Under the pieces are notes generated by a model, which was given only the letters and a program-made list of their open reading frames with translations, was not told the DNA's origin and did no database searches. Shown one piece after another: positions 12,601 to 25,870 of a DNA stretch of 64,000 nucleotides. This stretch comes from Tetrapyrgos nigripes (Eukaryota; Basidiomycota; Agaricomycetes; Agaricales; Campanellaceae): positions 744,001-808,000 of the forward strand of contig JAACJM010000001.1 in NCBI GenBank assembly GCA_013368315.1, read 5' to 3'. Position 1 is the first letter of the stretch. Each line of letters begins with the position of its first letter. Both the position numbers and the translations under genes were made by a program.

Positions 12601-15297
12601 CGAGAGACAAGAAGATATTGCTCAACGTCGATAATCACAGGAGGTTTGTGGATGTCATGGAGATAGGTGTCCTGATGCCGTTCAGGTTCCATGTAAAATT
12701 CTTTGCCGCCTTTGCCGCTTGTTCTATTTTCTGACTTGCCTTCCATTCATCCAGGAAGGGAAGACCGTAGCCTTGGACGTGAGAGCTGATGGACCCCAAC
12801 AAGTATTGCGTATAACGAACTACAATCGGGAGAGGAGTGTGTATAAACCAAAGAGGAGCAACACTGTTTCTGTTGCTCGTCAGGACTCTACATCGAGTAG
12901 CGTCGAACAATTCGAAGCAGTGACAACTGAAAACGTTCCCACTTTTTCTTTCAGTCTGGAATTTGCAGGTATCGGTATCTCTCTGGTGAACAGGAAGCTT
13001 GTCGAGGTGATATACGTGACCTTGGACAACCTGAAATTCGAGTATATGGACAGCACTGTCGCGCAGTCTGTCAACTTGACCTGTGGCACTCTTCAAGTGG
13101 ATAATCAACTTCACGATGCAATTTTCCCTGTCATCCTACAACCGACACCTATTCCCAAGGAATCCAAAGGTGTTGCGGCCCTGCCTACAGTACAAGCTTC
13201 AGTCATCCTACTGAAGGATGAAGGTAAGTACGGTCAGATACCGTTTTGTCACATTCTCATCAGGTCCGTTGCAGAACACGGGGTTCTATTTGTGAAATAT
13301 TGCTCCATTTTACTTCAAGCCCTCACGATTGAAGTTGATGAGGATCTGTTGTTTTCCATCTATGATCTTACCCAGATCAAAGGTGCTTCATGGGAAGAAG
13401 TTTCGCAAGAGTACGTGATTTGTGGACTACAAAATCAGGCTTGGTTGTTGATTGCTTGATTAGTGTACTCATTGCATATCCTGAGGAAATACCGGAACCC
13501 AAGGAAATTGCTGCTGGGCGAGATCTGTACTTTGAAGTACTTGAACTGCAGCCCATCAAACTTTTCATCTCTTTCATGCGCACAGAACGTGTCAATAGTG
13601 AAGAGAAGTGAGCATGTTTCTCGTTGAAACAGCTCCGCTTACTGACCAAGTCATACAGACTGAGCATTCGAAATCCTTTCGCCGTTGTTTTGAATGCGTT
13701 GACTATGACCGTCGGCAATATCAACGATGCACCTCTGGAGATGAATGCTCTGGCCATCAAGGATGTACGACTTACTTCACAAGAGCTTCAGAATCGGATA
13801 CTATATCACTACCGACAAGACGTTATTCGTCAGCTGTATAGGATCCTTGGATCGGCTGACTTCATTGGCAATCCAGTTGGACTATTCACCAACGTCAGTT
13901 CTGGTGTTGCGGACATCTTCTACGAGCCTTTCCATGGAGTCGTCATGCATGGGAATAAGGAACTTGGCATTGGCATCGCAAAGGTTTGTCGTTTCAATGG
14001 CTTCATCCTTTCCTTGTCGTCTTTATCGTGTACTAGGGTGCTGCCAGTTTTGTCAAGAAAACCGTGTTTGGCATCAGTGATAGTATGACGAAATTCACAA
14101 GTAGTGTCGGGAAAGGTCTGTTTTCACCTGTTTCAACAATTCAATCCATTCAACACTTGACTTGCACAGGTCTATCTGCAGCTACTCTCGACTCTGAGTA
14201 TCAAGCGCGACGAAGAATGAACCAACGGCGCAATAAACCGAAACATGCCATGTACGCCAGCCAATTCCTTGGACTGCCGTTTTTTACTCACCATTTTTCA
14301 GCACCGGTGTGACTGCTGGTGGTGAAGCGTTCGCCAACAGTGTTGCGAGTGCCATGGAGGGTGTTCTGGTGGGCTTGACTTCACCCTGAGGGCTATTTTC
14401 AGCGCCTAATTTCCTCTTTTTCCCAGATGAAGCCACTGGAGGGCGCAGAGTCCGAAGGAGCTGTTGGATTCTTCAAAGGGATGGGAAAAGGATTAGTCGG
14501 GTACGTGGTCTGTATATCATTCTTATAAGAGTCTTTCATAATCTTCAAGTAGCGCCGTAACAAAACCTGTAGTGGGCGTATTCGATCTCGCATCTAATGT
14601 CTCAGAAGGTGAAAAAAGCAGTCCATTGTGTCGCGAATCTTAAGCTGATTTTTTTTCTTTCCCCTTTGCTTGTAGGTATCCGTAATACAACTACTGTCTT
14701 CGATAACCCGGAAAGAGATCGTTCTCGACTGGTTAGTCTTCAGCCCTTTATGTACAGCGCTCGTTTTGACTCAGCATTGTTACTACAGCCAAGACTCGTC
14801 CCTCACGATAACGTTCTTCGTGTAAGTAAACATGGCCTTGTGCTACATCCATACATTAATCATCTTTCTGAAGCCGTATGTCGCTCGAGAAGCCATGGGA
14901 CAACACTGGATGAGAGACCTCAACAACGGTGCTTATCGTCATGAATTCTATGTCGCCCATATCAGTGCGTAGGCAAAAAGCGCTCTAAAGTATACTCGTA
15001 CTCATCACGTACTCATCTGATTTCGCAGACACTCCTGGAAGTGACAATGTTGTCCTTCTTACTATGTCCCGCGTGTTATCCTTCTGGTCCGGAAGACTGA
15101 GGCTCGATTGGGAGCTTCCCCTAACACAGGTTAAAGGGATAACTGTCGAGGACACAGGGATTCGATTCGCGCACAAGGCCGGAAAAGAACATGACAAATT
15201 TGTCTTTATTCCAGATAAAGCATCACAATCCTGGTTTTTCGAACGTGTGGCCGGTGTAGTGAAAGCGTTCAATATGCGAAGAAAGATGGAAGTGTGA
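3619..15297 (+). CDS. VPS13: VPS13, bridge-like lipid transfer protein
   Basis: Bulk lipid transporter at membrane contact sites, working in vacuolar sorting, prospore membrane growth and mitochondria-ER contact in model fungi. About 3,000 residues spread over several dozen exons, the full family length. The chorein N-terminus is clear: [14 protein letters not shown], then [27 protein letters not shown], and [20 protein letters not shown]. The middle has the long beta-rich repeat region with an Asp-rich loop near 6850. The SHR-binding/VAB part runs roughly 10.0-13.0 kb ([25 protein letters not shown]). The VPS13_C/ATG2_C-like end includes [12 protein letters not shown] and [15 protein letters not shown], then a PH-like tail ending [10 protein letters not shown] followed the frame through the introns and found no break. 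The first exon ends after VLNL, where a gtccgt donor is used. Confidence 0.97.
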
Positions 15298-15453
15298 GGA
15301 AGAGCTGTAAAGGTATTGGGATAAAATGCAAGGTAATGAACTGTGGACTTGGGAAAAATAGCTAAGTATGATACATGTATGATAAGAACAAAGTAGATGA
15401 TACTATTTATATCTGGATATCCAAGGAATAAGTAAATGGGGGTATTCTTCAAG

Positions 15454-18400
15454 CTAGATCCCGTCACGAGAAATGACGGTGTCCTCGCTGAAAGTAGGAC
15501 TAGGTTGACTCTGGTTGCGTATGGATTTATCGAGTCTCCGACGAGGTACGACAATTGGTGTGCCAAACTCTTCAGGCAAGTCATTTAGTCGGATGTCTTC
15601 ATCATCGTCACTTTGACGAGGCTTACTGCTCCTGTAACTACCTCCGGGGCTGGCAGAGTGAGCACTCTGAAAGTCTGTGTCCGAATCATCAGTCGTGCCA
15701 TTGGTTACTGCAGTGAGCGCTGGAGTACTGGGAGATGGCGTAGTCGCACTCAGCGATGCGCTTGAAGGAACCTTGCGAACTCTGCCAGCTTCTACTCGCT
15801 CTTCCCGGCTGTTCTTAGAAGGATGGGTAGGTGTCCGGGTCCCTTCATTGTTTCGCTTCCGAGAGACAGAGGACATTAATCGGCCGTCTTCGGTACTGTC
15901 GGCGACAGGCGTGGCTGTACCATTCGTGTGCGTAGATGAAACAGTTCCGCTCCTGTTACGGCTCGTGGGTGTGCTCCTGCTCCCTTTACTGGGACCACGA
16001 GAATACCCGAATTCCGACAGCTCAGATTCGCTGTCGTGATTGGAAACGTTCCCCCTCCACCTAGCAGTTCTTTGGTCGGTTGCAAGTGCTGTTTCCAACT
16101 AAATAGGGGTAAGCAGAGATCTAGCTATTCAGGGTAGGGAGACTTTACCTTCTGCTGTATCTCGATGACCTTCTGCGCAATCTTTTCACTCTTTTCGCTG
16201 ATCCCTGCATCCACCGCATTCATTCCGTCCTGTAATCCATCGAGGTTAGAGGCGGAAAAGCGTTTTTTCTTGACTTCAATGGTATCATCCTCCTCCTCGT
16301 CTTCTTGTATAGTCTCCGTCTCGCGCTGAATCTTGGGCATTTCGGGAATCTCGTCGTCCTCTGAAGTCTCAGCCAAAGTTGACTCGGTACCAAAATTGCG
16401 AAGGTGACCGCTCGCTTTTCTTGATCGGGGATTGGAAACATTGGATAGCCTGCTATTTGGCCTCGAGCTCACATAGTCAGAATCATCGATGCCAACAGTC
16501 ATCGAAGCCAAAGCACGCTCGATTTGTGCTTCGACCTCGGCGATCATGTCAGCCCGTTCTTGCTCCATTGTGAACATAGCCTCCCTCATCTTTTCCAGTT
16601 CTACGGCAGCATCTTTATGGGCCGTCTCCGTCTCCTTTAGTTCTGGACAAGAATCAGGATCAGAGCAATCCTGAATAGATTATGTCACTCACGATTCTGT
16701 AGCTTGATTTTCTCGGCCGCGGTTAGTGTAACCAGACCGGACAACCTCTTGGTCTCCCTTTGCTCCTTGTTGATTCGGGCTCGTAACTGGCCGGCTTCAG
16801 CACTCAGCTTCTCAGCGTACTGCTCAAATGTCACAAACTTGTCGCGCCAAAGATCTGATTCTGTGATGAGGAAGTTGAGCCTGCGCGATAGGCGACCTAT
16901 CCGATTTTCCAAATCATCGCGAGCATCGACGAAGGCAGATGCCCTCTTGCGAATCGCATGCTGAGCAACGAGTTCTGTGGTTGATAATTGAGGTGGCCTT
17001 TTGACGGATCCAAACATGGAGATGCGCTTGAAAAACGACGGCTTCTTGTACTGGGTCAAGGGTACTGTGTTAAGCAACTGAAACAGTGTGGTTGAGGAAG
17101 ATTTCATACCTTTTCCTGAAGAATGGCATCAAAGGCCTGAATGATGCGCGTAGAATGCCACCAATCAGGTTTGAGGATCTGATCAGCGACTGCAGAAGAG
17201 GCTCCCCGTTTCGCTTGTATCTTGCAGATGGGCCGGAAGCGCCCAGCGGGGAACGCCTCCTTAAATTCACTGCATTCGTGCTCAGTCAACAGCAACAGCG
17301 AGGGAGCAAAAATCAATCCTACCTTGGAATGGAATTGTCAGGGTGATAGTGAGATTCAAAAGCAGCCTGCAGCCTTTGGCGGTATCCCTCTCTCTGTTTC
17401 TTGGTAGAAACACATCCCGGAGGAGGAGACATGCAGCTCCTGCAAGATCGGTAAGAAGTTAGCAAAACAATATCCCAAGGAAGAGCCGAACATACACATA
17501 ATTGATATCCCTGGAAGAATGTTTGAGTCTGCTATACGAAACTGTATGCCATCATGCTACTCACAAGTCACAAACACACACTTCAGGGGCAGGTCTGATG
17601 CTATAGCGGGCTTCAGTCGCGATTCCCATGATCCATGGACCGGGATCATCAATGTAGATTTTGAGGTCCCGAGAGTGAACGGCCGGTAATGCTAGTCCAT
17701 TCCAACCTCGAAGTTCGACCAAATATTTGATGGTGAAGACGGCAATCTTTGTCAAAAGTCAATAAAGGCCCTGGTTCGGGAACATTGGAATTGTCAACTT
17801 ACGCTGAGCATGGCAGGATGCCGAGAGAAGAAAAGTACTCTTCCTGTCGGAGCCAAAGCAATCTAATGCGATGCATTAGGCAACGAACCAAAGTGATTGG
17901 AATGTTACGCACCTCGCAGATGGTCAAGATGTTATCAATGTTCAACGCTTGGAATAGGGGCCACATAGTGAAGTTGATGTCAACCAGACCTTGACCAAAG
18001 TCCAAACCACCAGGAAAACGCGCGACGACCTCCAAACCAGATTCTGTGTCATGTTTGGGACTTGCATCAAGTCTAACGAGTTCACCTGCCCTTGGCGCTG
18101 GATGGGAAAGGATCTTTGAAATTTGGAGCGTATGCGACTGGACGTCCTTGGAGAAACGTGCCCACGAGAGAGTGAGATAGTCTCGCATAAGGTCGTAAAT
18201 GGGATGACGGGAAACCAAAGCTAAAAGTCTCGTCAATTATTTTAAAGGCTCTTTGTGAATACTGGACTTACTGAGGGCATAAGGCAACCAGAAAACAGTG
18301 TCGCCGGGTAGAAAGAGAGTACTTTCACCAGGTCCGTGACCGACTGTACTAGCAACTTCAAAGTCGCTTTCGCTCATAGCGTCTGTCTCACCGCCGTCCG

Positions 18401-19696
18401 TTTCAACATCAGTCCAAGGACCCCGGGAACTCCGTTTAGCGCTTCTTCGTGCCTGAAGAGTTGGATCATTTTCAGAGATGTCCGCCCGAAGACTCTTGAT
18501 GCGAGACGCAACAATGGACTGGCCGGATTCTTTTCGAGAACGCCCTGCTTCCAGAGTTCGGCGAATAGCGCTACTGCGTTCCGCATCGGCGTGTGACCAG
18601 ACTGTAAGGCACACTCCATGATATGTGATGGTTCCTGATGACGGCTCGACGTGCTCTGAAGAAGCTGCTGTCAGGGGACGGCTGGTATGACCGTGGAAGC
18701 TGGGTGGACCAAGGAAACTTGAAGATGGGCGAGCGAAAGGATTGTCGGAATATGGATAATTGAAAGTAGCTGCAGAAGATCTGTGGTCACTAGCAGTGAG
18801 GGCAGATGCTCGCAGAACATCGGTGGAAGTGTTTGGAGCCAAAGGAGTGGAAGGTGCAGGGAGAGTGAATGTAAATGAATGGATGGTGGATGCAGGCTGA
18901 AGCGTAGAAGCTATGACCTCTACTTCTCTCGTGAAGGACAACTGCAGGAAAAAATTGCCAATGATAATTTGGAGAAATTCCCAAAAATGAGTATACGCCA
19001 AAGACTAAGGCAAAAGCGAGAAACTGACTTTAAGTGCCTTGGAAAGCATCTTTCCAATCTCTTGCTTGCTCAGCGTAGAAGGACCTTTAAACAAGTCGTC
19101 GGGTCTGCCGCGTTTCTTACGCTTTCCTCCACCTGCCCCTGGACTGACAGTACTACCTAGTACCTCAGGACGCCACCAACGAGATACAGCGCCTTCGGAA
19201 TGGTGTATGCCAATGACTGAATCTGGATCGCTGAGGGTCCAAGTGTGTGGAGACTTGGGCAAACCAGACACGACATACAGCGAGGTTAAAGGGAGGGAAT
19301 TGGAGGAATGGCTTGAAACTACTTCATGGTGTGGTGCAGATCTAGTAAAATAGAATTAATGAGGGTAGAAACTAGAGAAAGATGAACAGACCTTGTAGAC
19401 ATGATAGAAGTGCGAGAAGACGCTGGAACAGGCTCCATACTTGCGCGATGCCTAATTCCAAGGATACGTGAAGCTTTGTCTGTGCGAGTGTGAGAGTCAA
19501 GACTTTGAGTTTGTTCAGGAGTCGTGACATGGACCCATTCATCATGATCTGCTCCTGTCTGGTTGTCCTGGTTTTGGTTGTCGTGCTTCCTTTCTGTCCC
19601 CTCTGACACCTGCGAGAGGTCCGAAAAACGGTTGCGGAATTTTCCCGTCGAAGAGTGTCCGCTTGCGGTGCTGCTCATACTCTGCCGCCGCTGCAT
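15454..19696 (-). CDS. DENN (AEX-3) domain protein with coiled-coil and disordered C-terminus
   Basis: Probable guanine nucleotide exchange factor for a Rab GTPase, the usual job of tripartite DENN modules. Roughly 1,000 residues. The N-terminal third holds a split uDENN region (SLYVVSGLPKSPHTWTLSD, then after a Ser-rich insert TITYHGVCLTVWS). The core cDENN follows: HPIYDLMRDYLTLSWARFSK, LQALNIDNILTICE, GRVLFFSRHPAMLS, RGWNGLALPAVHSRDLKIYI. After it come DINYVNCSSCPPPG and a long predicted coiled coil (ENRIGRLSRRLNFLITESD to LVTLTAAEKIKLQNRE). The tail is low-complexity, acidic and Ser/Thr-rich. The start ATG at 19694-19696 gives MQRRQSMSSTASGHS; a second ATG lies six codons in. The partner Rab cannot be named. 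It is tail-to-tail with VPS13, with 156 bases between stop codons. Confidence 0.85.
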
Positions 19697-20119
19697 TTGG
19701 CACGAAAACGAATGTCGGCTGCGGTGCTGGCGTCGCACTACAAGTTGGGGGTTCTTTGAAAAAGGGTCCAAGACAACAATTTGAATTTTATCGCTTAAAT
19801 TATCGTTTAGCCCACGGTTATAACACTTCCCCGTCTTTTCACAAGTTCACAACAGTTCACAACCCATCACAGGGTACCAGAGGGTACCCCAACATCTGCG
19901 TTCCTCTTCAGTCCCTTCTCGTTACGTACTCTTGCCGTTTCAATAGTTGGAAAGTCAAGAACGTAAACCGACACCAAAGACCCTCGCCACGACGATCGCT
20001 ATATTGCGCCGCACGGAAAGACCATCGCCGCTATTGATTCACAGATTACATAATCATACCAGTCCCAGAATAGTACGCTACACACGTGTACAACTAGTGT
20101 ATAACTAATGGACCCACCC
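19697..20119. other. Spacer upstream of the DENN gene
   Basis: Promoter and leader of the DENN gene plus the 3' end of the NIPA gene. It contains a short direct repeat of the type agggtacc (around 19871-19886). No open frame on either strand looks coding. Confidence 0.4.
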
Positions 20120-22016
20120 TCAGCCAACCCTCAGCCAACGTCGCCATCCACGTTTGGCAGCCTGAGGGTTCTCTACACCAATATCGGTACTGTCTCTTCC
20201 ATTTACTTGTTCAGTACCGGCATGGTCCTCTTCTACATCCAACCGCCTTATATTCCCCTCACTCACAGCTCTCCTTCTTTCGCCATCCATCAAGCTTGAC
20301 CCTTGATTACTCGTTCTCCTCCTCCTCTCCATAGGTAGTATGTTGAATCCAGGACTAACAGGTGATAGTCCTATCTGGAAACCAGTTCCTGCTAGTGTGG
20401 ACACTGTAGGAAGGGGTGGCGAGTGTGGAGTATATGAATTATGTGGATTATAGTGTGAAAATGTAGATGTTCGTCGATGCCGAGGAATTTGTGTATCAAG
20501 TAGATTAGTATTGCGATTAGATTGACGCAACCAGGAACGTTGAGCGCTGTCAGGGCTCATTGTTGATCGTTCCGTCAAGGGTGAAGAGGTCGTTGATGAG
20601 GCACCCATCAGGGGTTCTGAGCGAGTTCCCCAGTCATAATTCGTCTCTTCATCATCAGATGTGGGTCCTCTGGTGGAAGTAGGTGGCGTTGTTGCGATAC
20701 ATGATTCTGCATCAACTGCTTCTTCAGAATCCCACGCTGCAAAGTCGACGCCTCCGCCTCCAGCATGGATGCTAACGATCCAGACGCCAGCAAGCAAGAT
20801 GACAATGCCTAGGCACACGAGAGCGAGATGAAGTGGGGTTATAAGGGAGAACTCGTCAAAGTAAACGAGTCCGTTCACGATGGAGGAAAGGTTGTAGAAA
20901 CAAAAGGCAGCTGGGAGAGAGGTTTAACAATGTGGACAAGAATATGAGCGTAACACTCACAAGGACAGACCAACGTCGGATCAGCCAATACAAGACCTTT
21001 GTGTAGGTACCATAGCTGAAGCAAGGCAAAAATAACGAGTGCAAGCAGTAAAATCCAAGATTGCCATCTCCAAAATTGATTGTCGCCCTGTATGGTCAAT
21101 AACAAGAGCTCGACGCCACTTTTGGCGAATAATAGACACATTCCTGAAATGATTCCCGAAAATGATGCGTAGGATATAGCGAGCAGAACACGAGTGCGGT
21201 TAATGGAACGAGTGTATGGATCCGATGTTAAGTTGCTTGTAGATGATATAGATGGTGTGCGTGAAGCATTGTTATATTTGGAATCGAGGAGAGGTGTGCG
21301 TTCAGTTGCAACCATTTCGGCTGCATCTGTGATTCCGGTGGCAAGGGGCATTCGCTCGCCCTCTGTGCCCGTAGGGGAAGGACTCGGATCGACGACCACA
21401 AGTCGCTTGGAAAGACGATACTCGGATAGATGTGTCTACAAAAGTCATCAGCCATGAAACAAGTCCAGCTAAAACCACCACGCACAATTGCAAGGCAAAC
21501 AAGAACAGCTGCTCCAAGCAGTGAAAAGTAGACCACGAAAGTTGTCCTACTGAATAACGCCAAAAGATCTTCCACAGATCGCGTAGGCTCTGAAACGATC
21601 CCAAAGTAGGCAATCAGCACCGCTCCTCCTGCAATAAACAGTGTTCCCAATATCATCCAAGCGGAAAAGACGTCTCCTAGAAGGATCCGGGCAAAGAAAG
21701 CATTCCATAAAAGTGATACTGCTCCGAGCGGGGCGAGGATGACAACAGGTAGGGACGCAATCTGAACCAGAGATCCGATAACATTAGAAGATATGAAGAT
21801 GGCAAAGCCGAGCAACCATAGACTGGAAAAGAAGGTTAGCTTGAGAAGACGAGAACAAAGTAGCTGGACATACGGTCTTTTGTGCTCTAAACGTTGCTGG
21901 TCCTCGGGAAGACCTTGATTTAAGACATGACTCTTTCGTTGGATAGTGAGACCCAGAGATTGCACAAACGACGCAAGCAGGCCGAAGAAAATTCCAAGGC
22001 CGATGCTAATGGCCAT
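20120..22016 (-). CDS. NIPA-type magnesium transporter (DUF803)
   Basis: Membrane transporter of the NIPA family, which moves Mg2+ in animals and fungi. About 560 residues. The N-terminal half starts MAISIGLGIFFGLLASFVQSLG and holds the family block with the glycine-rich helices: SSNVIGSLVQIASLPVVILAPLGAV..., then GDVFSAWMILGTLFIAGGAVLIAYFG. A loop with Ser-rich disordered sequence (around TPLLDSKYNNASRTPS) separates it from the second helix set: RVLLAISYASFSGIISGMCLLFAKSG, LQLWYLHKGLVLADPTLVCPFAFCFYN, LVCLGIVILLAGVWIVSIHAGGG. About nine membrane spans in all. The C-terminal 200 residues are hydrophilic and likely cytosolic. The start ATG at 22014-22016 is immediately before the first helix. 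It is divergent from HSP104 and shares its upstream region. Confidence 0.9.
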
Positions 22017-22487
22017 CAGGCAGTTCCTTTGATGGAAGAGCTGCTGAAGGTCAGATCCTGACCGGAAAGGAGAGTTGTAATAGAAAATGAAGAGTACAGA
22101 TGTCCAGGAGGAATACAAATCGAGTTGTGGCACTTTACTGAAGAGTGAAGGAAGAGTGGTCTGAGTTTGGCGGTTTGAGTTGTTGACCACGTGGTGTACT
22201 ATACGGTTGCCTTCAGGATTCGAAATCTCGAATACACACTCGTCACAATCGTCACCAAAATCGTTCTGAACTCAGCAAGCAAGCCTTGAATTGGGCATTA
22301 GAGCCCCTTCCAGCTGTATCAACTTCAAGCGAGGCCTCGAAGAGTCGAATTTGTTCTGGAACGTTGACGCGTGACAGTGACATCATCTTCGAGTTCCTTC
22401 TGTCTAAGTCTCGAAGGTTTTAAGCTCATCGTTTGATGATATAAAAGCCGTCCTCTGAAATGAGAGCTGCATCAAATATACCCCATC
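22017..22487. promoter_or_regulatory. Divergent NIPA / HSP104 promoter region with heat-shock element
   Basis: 471 bases between the two start codons. At 22354-22361 lies TTCTGGAA, two inverted GAA units with the correct two-base gap. The next unit at the right spacing is TTG in place of TTC, so it is a 2.5-unit heat-shock element about 125 bases before the HSP104 ATG. A TATAAAA at 22440-22446 sits only about 45 bases before that ATG. Regulation by Hsf1 is expected for HSP104, and binding here is inference from the motif. Confidence 0.55.
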
Positions 22488-25400
22488 ATGACTTCTAACT
22501 TTGACTTTACCGACAAAACCAACCTCTCTCTCCAAGCTGCTATCCAGCTCGCAAAGGATTATGCCAACGCTCAGGGTACGTATCTCTATGCTCCTCCATA
22601 TGGTAGTCTAGTCTAACCTTAAATCTGTTTCAGTCCATCCGGCTCACCTAGCCTTTGCACTTCTCAATGAAAGCGAAAACAACAGCACTTCCCTCTTCGC
22701 TTCTGTTATACAGAAAGCTGGAGGTGATCCCACTGTCGTCAAACGTGCTCTTCAAAAGACCATTGTTCGCCTTCCTACTCAATCACCCCCTCCCGATGAG
22801 ACGAGTCTCAGTTCCGGTGCTATGAAGGTCCTCCGTGAGGCTCAGAGCATACAGAAGACGATGCACGACTCCTACATAGCCCAAGACCACATTCTCCTTG
22901 CTCTGCTCAAAGACCCATCAATTACGCCGATCTTGAAGGAGGCCAACCTGACCGAGGCCACTGTCAAGACTGCCATTGAGCAGATTCGTGGAAACCGTCG
23001 AGTGGAATCCAAGACTGCTGAGGAGGGCTTTGACGCATGTAAGTTTGCTTCTTTGGTTTCTATTCACATCCTGACCTGATGCACCTTCATAGTACAAAAA
23101 TATGCTGTCGACCTGACTGCTCTCGCCGAGGAGGGTAAAATTGATCCCGTTATCGGCCGTGATAACGAAATTAGACGGACCATTCGCATTCTTTGCAGGA
23201 GGTAGGTGTCTATGACGTTCGCACGTTCATCATCCTTATCAAATTTGTGTTTGCTAGGACCAAGAACAATCCAGTTCTCATCGGTGAACCTGGTGTCGGA
23301 AAGACTTCCATAGCGGAAGGTCTTGCTCAACGTATCGTTAAACGTGATGTCCCCGCCTCTCTCTTCTGCCGTCTCTTCTCTCTTGACATGGGCGCCCTGA
23401 TGGCCGGAGCCAAGTACAAGGGAGAATACGAGGAGCGTATAAAGTCTGTCTTGAACGAAGTTGAGAAGGCTACAGAGGATGGTGGTCCAGGTGTCATTTT
23501 GTTCATAGACGAGGTACGTATGATTTTCCAACAGTAATACCACTAACTCATTCTTTCTTATAGCTGCATCTGATCATGTAGGTTCTCAAGCCTTGTTGAG
23601 TTGGTAACATTGATTCCTGACATTTTCTTCCAGGGCCGGAAGAGGCTCAGAGGGTGGTGGTATGGATGCTGCCAATTTATTCAAGCCTTTGCTTGCTCGA
23701 GGTATGTTCCCAGAGTCTGTCTTTTTAGGACTGTCGATCTGACCTTCCGTTAGGTAAATTGAGGTGTATTGGGGCCACTACATTAGCCGAGTACAGAAAG
23801 TACATCGAGACCGATGCAGCCCTTGAACGTCGTTTCGCTCAGGTCATTGTCAACGAGCCCAGCGTCTCAGAAACCATCAGTATCCTGCGTGGTATCCGAG
23901 AAAAGTACGAGGTTCACCATGGTGTCAAGATACTCGATGGTGCCCTCATTTCTGCAGCAACGTTGGCCCACCGCTACCTCACTTCCCGACGACTACCTGA
24001 TGCTGCCATTGATTTGGTAGATGAAGCCTGCGCTAGGTGAGCATACGTTGTTTACTGCCTTACTTCACAGATCTGACCATTCTCTACAGTGTCCGTGTCA
24101 CCCGCGAGACAGAGCCCGAAGCCATCGACAAGTTGCAACGTCGCAAGCTGGAACTTGAGGTTGAAATCCATGCTTTGGAACGCGAGAAAGATGAGGCTAG
24201 TAAAGAACGCCTCAAGATTGCTCGCAAAGTCATTGCGGATGTCGACGAGCAGTTACAGCCACTTAAAGCCGCGTATGACAATGAGAAGAGTCGGGGTGAC
24301 GAGCTCAACAGTATGCGAAGGAAGATGGACGAGTTGAAGGCCAAGGCAGAGGACGCCGAGCGGAAGTGAGTCTATTGATACAGGGTATCCTGCAGGCGCT
24401 GACTGATTCTTCCATAGGTACGACCTCGCAACAGCTTCCGATCTCAAGTACTACGCCATTCCTGATCTCTCAAGTCGTATAGAGCAGCTCGAAGCGAAGA
24501 AAGCCGCTGAAGACGCTGAGCAAGGAGGAGGTACTGACACTGTTACTCCTGAACAAATCGCCGAGATTGTGGCTCGTTGGACCTCCATTCCAGTTACCAG
24601 GCTGATGTCTTCAGAGAAGGAGAAACTGCTCAAGATGGAGAAGGTGCTGTCCGAAAGTGTTGTTGGTCAGACTGAAGCTGTCAAAGCTGTTGCCAATGCC
24701 ATTCGGTTGTCGAGGAGTGGTCTGTCGAATCCTAATCGACCTATCGCCAGCTTCTTGATGGCCGGGCCTTCAGGAACTGGTAAGACGTTACTTGCCAAGA
24801 CTGTAAGTGATTTCTCTTACTCTGAAAACTGTCATGCTAACTCCGTTGTTGTAGTTGGCTCAACTTCTCTTCGACTCCCCGGATGCGATGATCCGTATAG
24901 ACTCCAGTGAATATTCCGAGAAGCACTCAATCTCGCGGTTGATCGGTGCACCACCTGGATATGTCGGATACGATTCTGGAGGGCAACTGACGGAGTACAT
25001 CCGCCGCAAGCCTTACTCTATCGTCCTCATCGACGAGATTGAAAAGGCTTGTCGCGAATTCATCACCATCTTCCTCCAGGTCCTCGATGATGGCCGTCTG
25101 ACCGACGGACAAGGCAGGATCGTCGACTTCAAGAATACCGTCATCATCATGACCAGCAATCTTGGTGCCGCCTATCTTAACGATATGGGCGAAGGTCCTG
25201 TCAAGGCAGCCACCAGGCAGCTTGTCATGGGTGCTATCCAGGGTCACTTCCCTCCCGAGTTTGTCAACCGTATCGACGAAATTATCGTCTTCGTGAGTAT
25301 CTCATTTTCTCAGACTACAATACGTTGTCACTCACTCATTCGTGTTACAGCGTCCTCTTTCTCGCAAACATGTTCTCAAGATCGTCGATATCCGTCTGAA

Positions 25401-25719
25401 GGAAGTCCAGGACAGGCTTTCCGAGAGAAAGATTACACTTGCTCTCGACAACGCTGCCAAAGAGTACCTCAGCTCTGTTGGTTACTCAATCGTATACGGT
25501 GCTCGTCCTCTCAACCGTTCTATCCAACAAGAGCTGTTGAATCCTCTATCTGTCATGCTGCTCTCTGAGCAAGTGCGGGAGGGTGAGACCGTCAAAATCA
25601 CATTTGATGGGCCTCGAAACAGACTTGTCATTATTCCAAACCACGAAAGCACATATGTACCGGATGAAGAGCTCATGGACATTGACGACGATGACATTGA
25701 GATCGAGGAAATGGACTAG
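22488..25719 (+). CDS. HSP104: HSP104/ClpB-type AAA+ protein disaggregase
   Basis: Cytosolic hexameric chaperone that threads aggregated protein through its pore, with Hsp70. About 900 residues, the usual length. In order: a double Clp-N domain, NBD1 with Walker [10 protein letters not shown] and Walker B ILFIDELHLIM, the pore loop KYKGEYEER, a coiled-coil middle domain ([20 protein letters not shown]), and NBD2 with Walker [14 protein letters not shown], pore loop GYVGYDSGG, Walker B VLIDEIEK and the sensor [10 protein letters not shown]. The C-terminus is a long acidic tail ending [10 protein letters not shown], like the acidic end of cytosolic Hsp104 that meets TPR co-chaperones, so it is the cytosolic and not the mitochondrial form. 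The exon for LHLIM is only 14 bases (23564-23577). All motif residues I looked for are present. Confidence 0.97.
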
Positions 25720-25870
25720 ATGGTTGTCAGTAGTATAGGAATAAACAACTGTAGTATCTATTCAACATTTGTACAGTAGACATAGTAGCAATCCAAAAGA
25801 TCTGCTTTCTTCCGAGTCTCTACTCCGAGCTTAAATCTGGCTTAGTAAGTAGTAAAAGGGTGTCTTGACT

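Noticed and set aside
15677..16039. Plus-strand 120-residue frame opposite the DENN gene tail
   Set aside because: Shadow of the low-complexity Ser/Thr-rich coding sequence on the minus strand.
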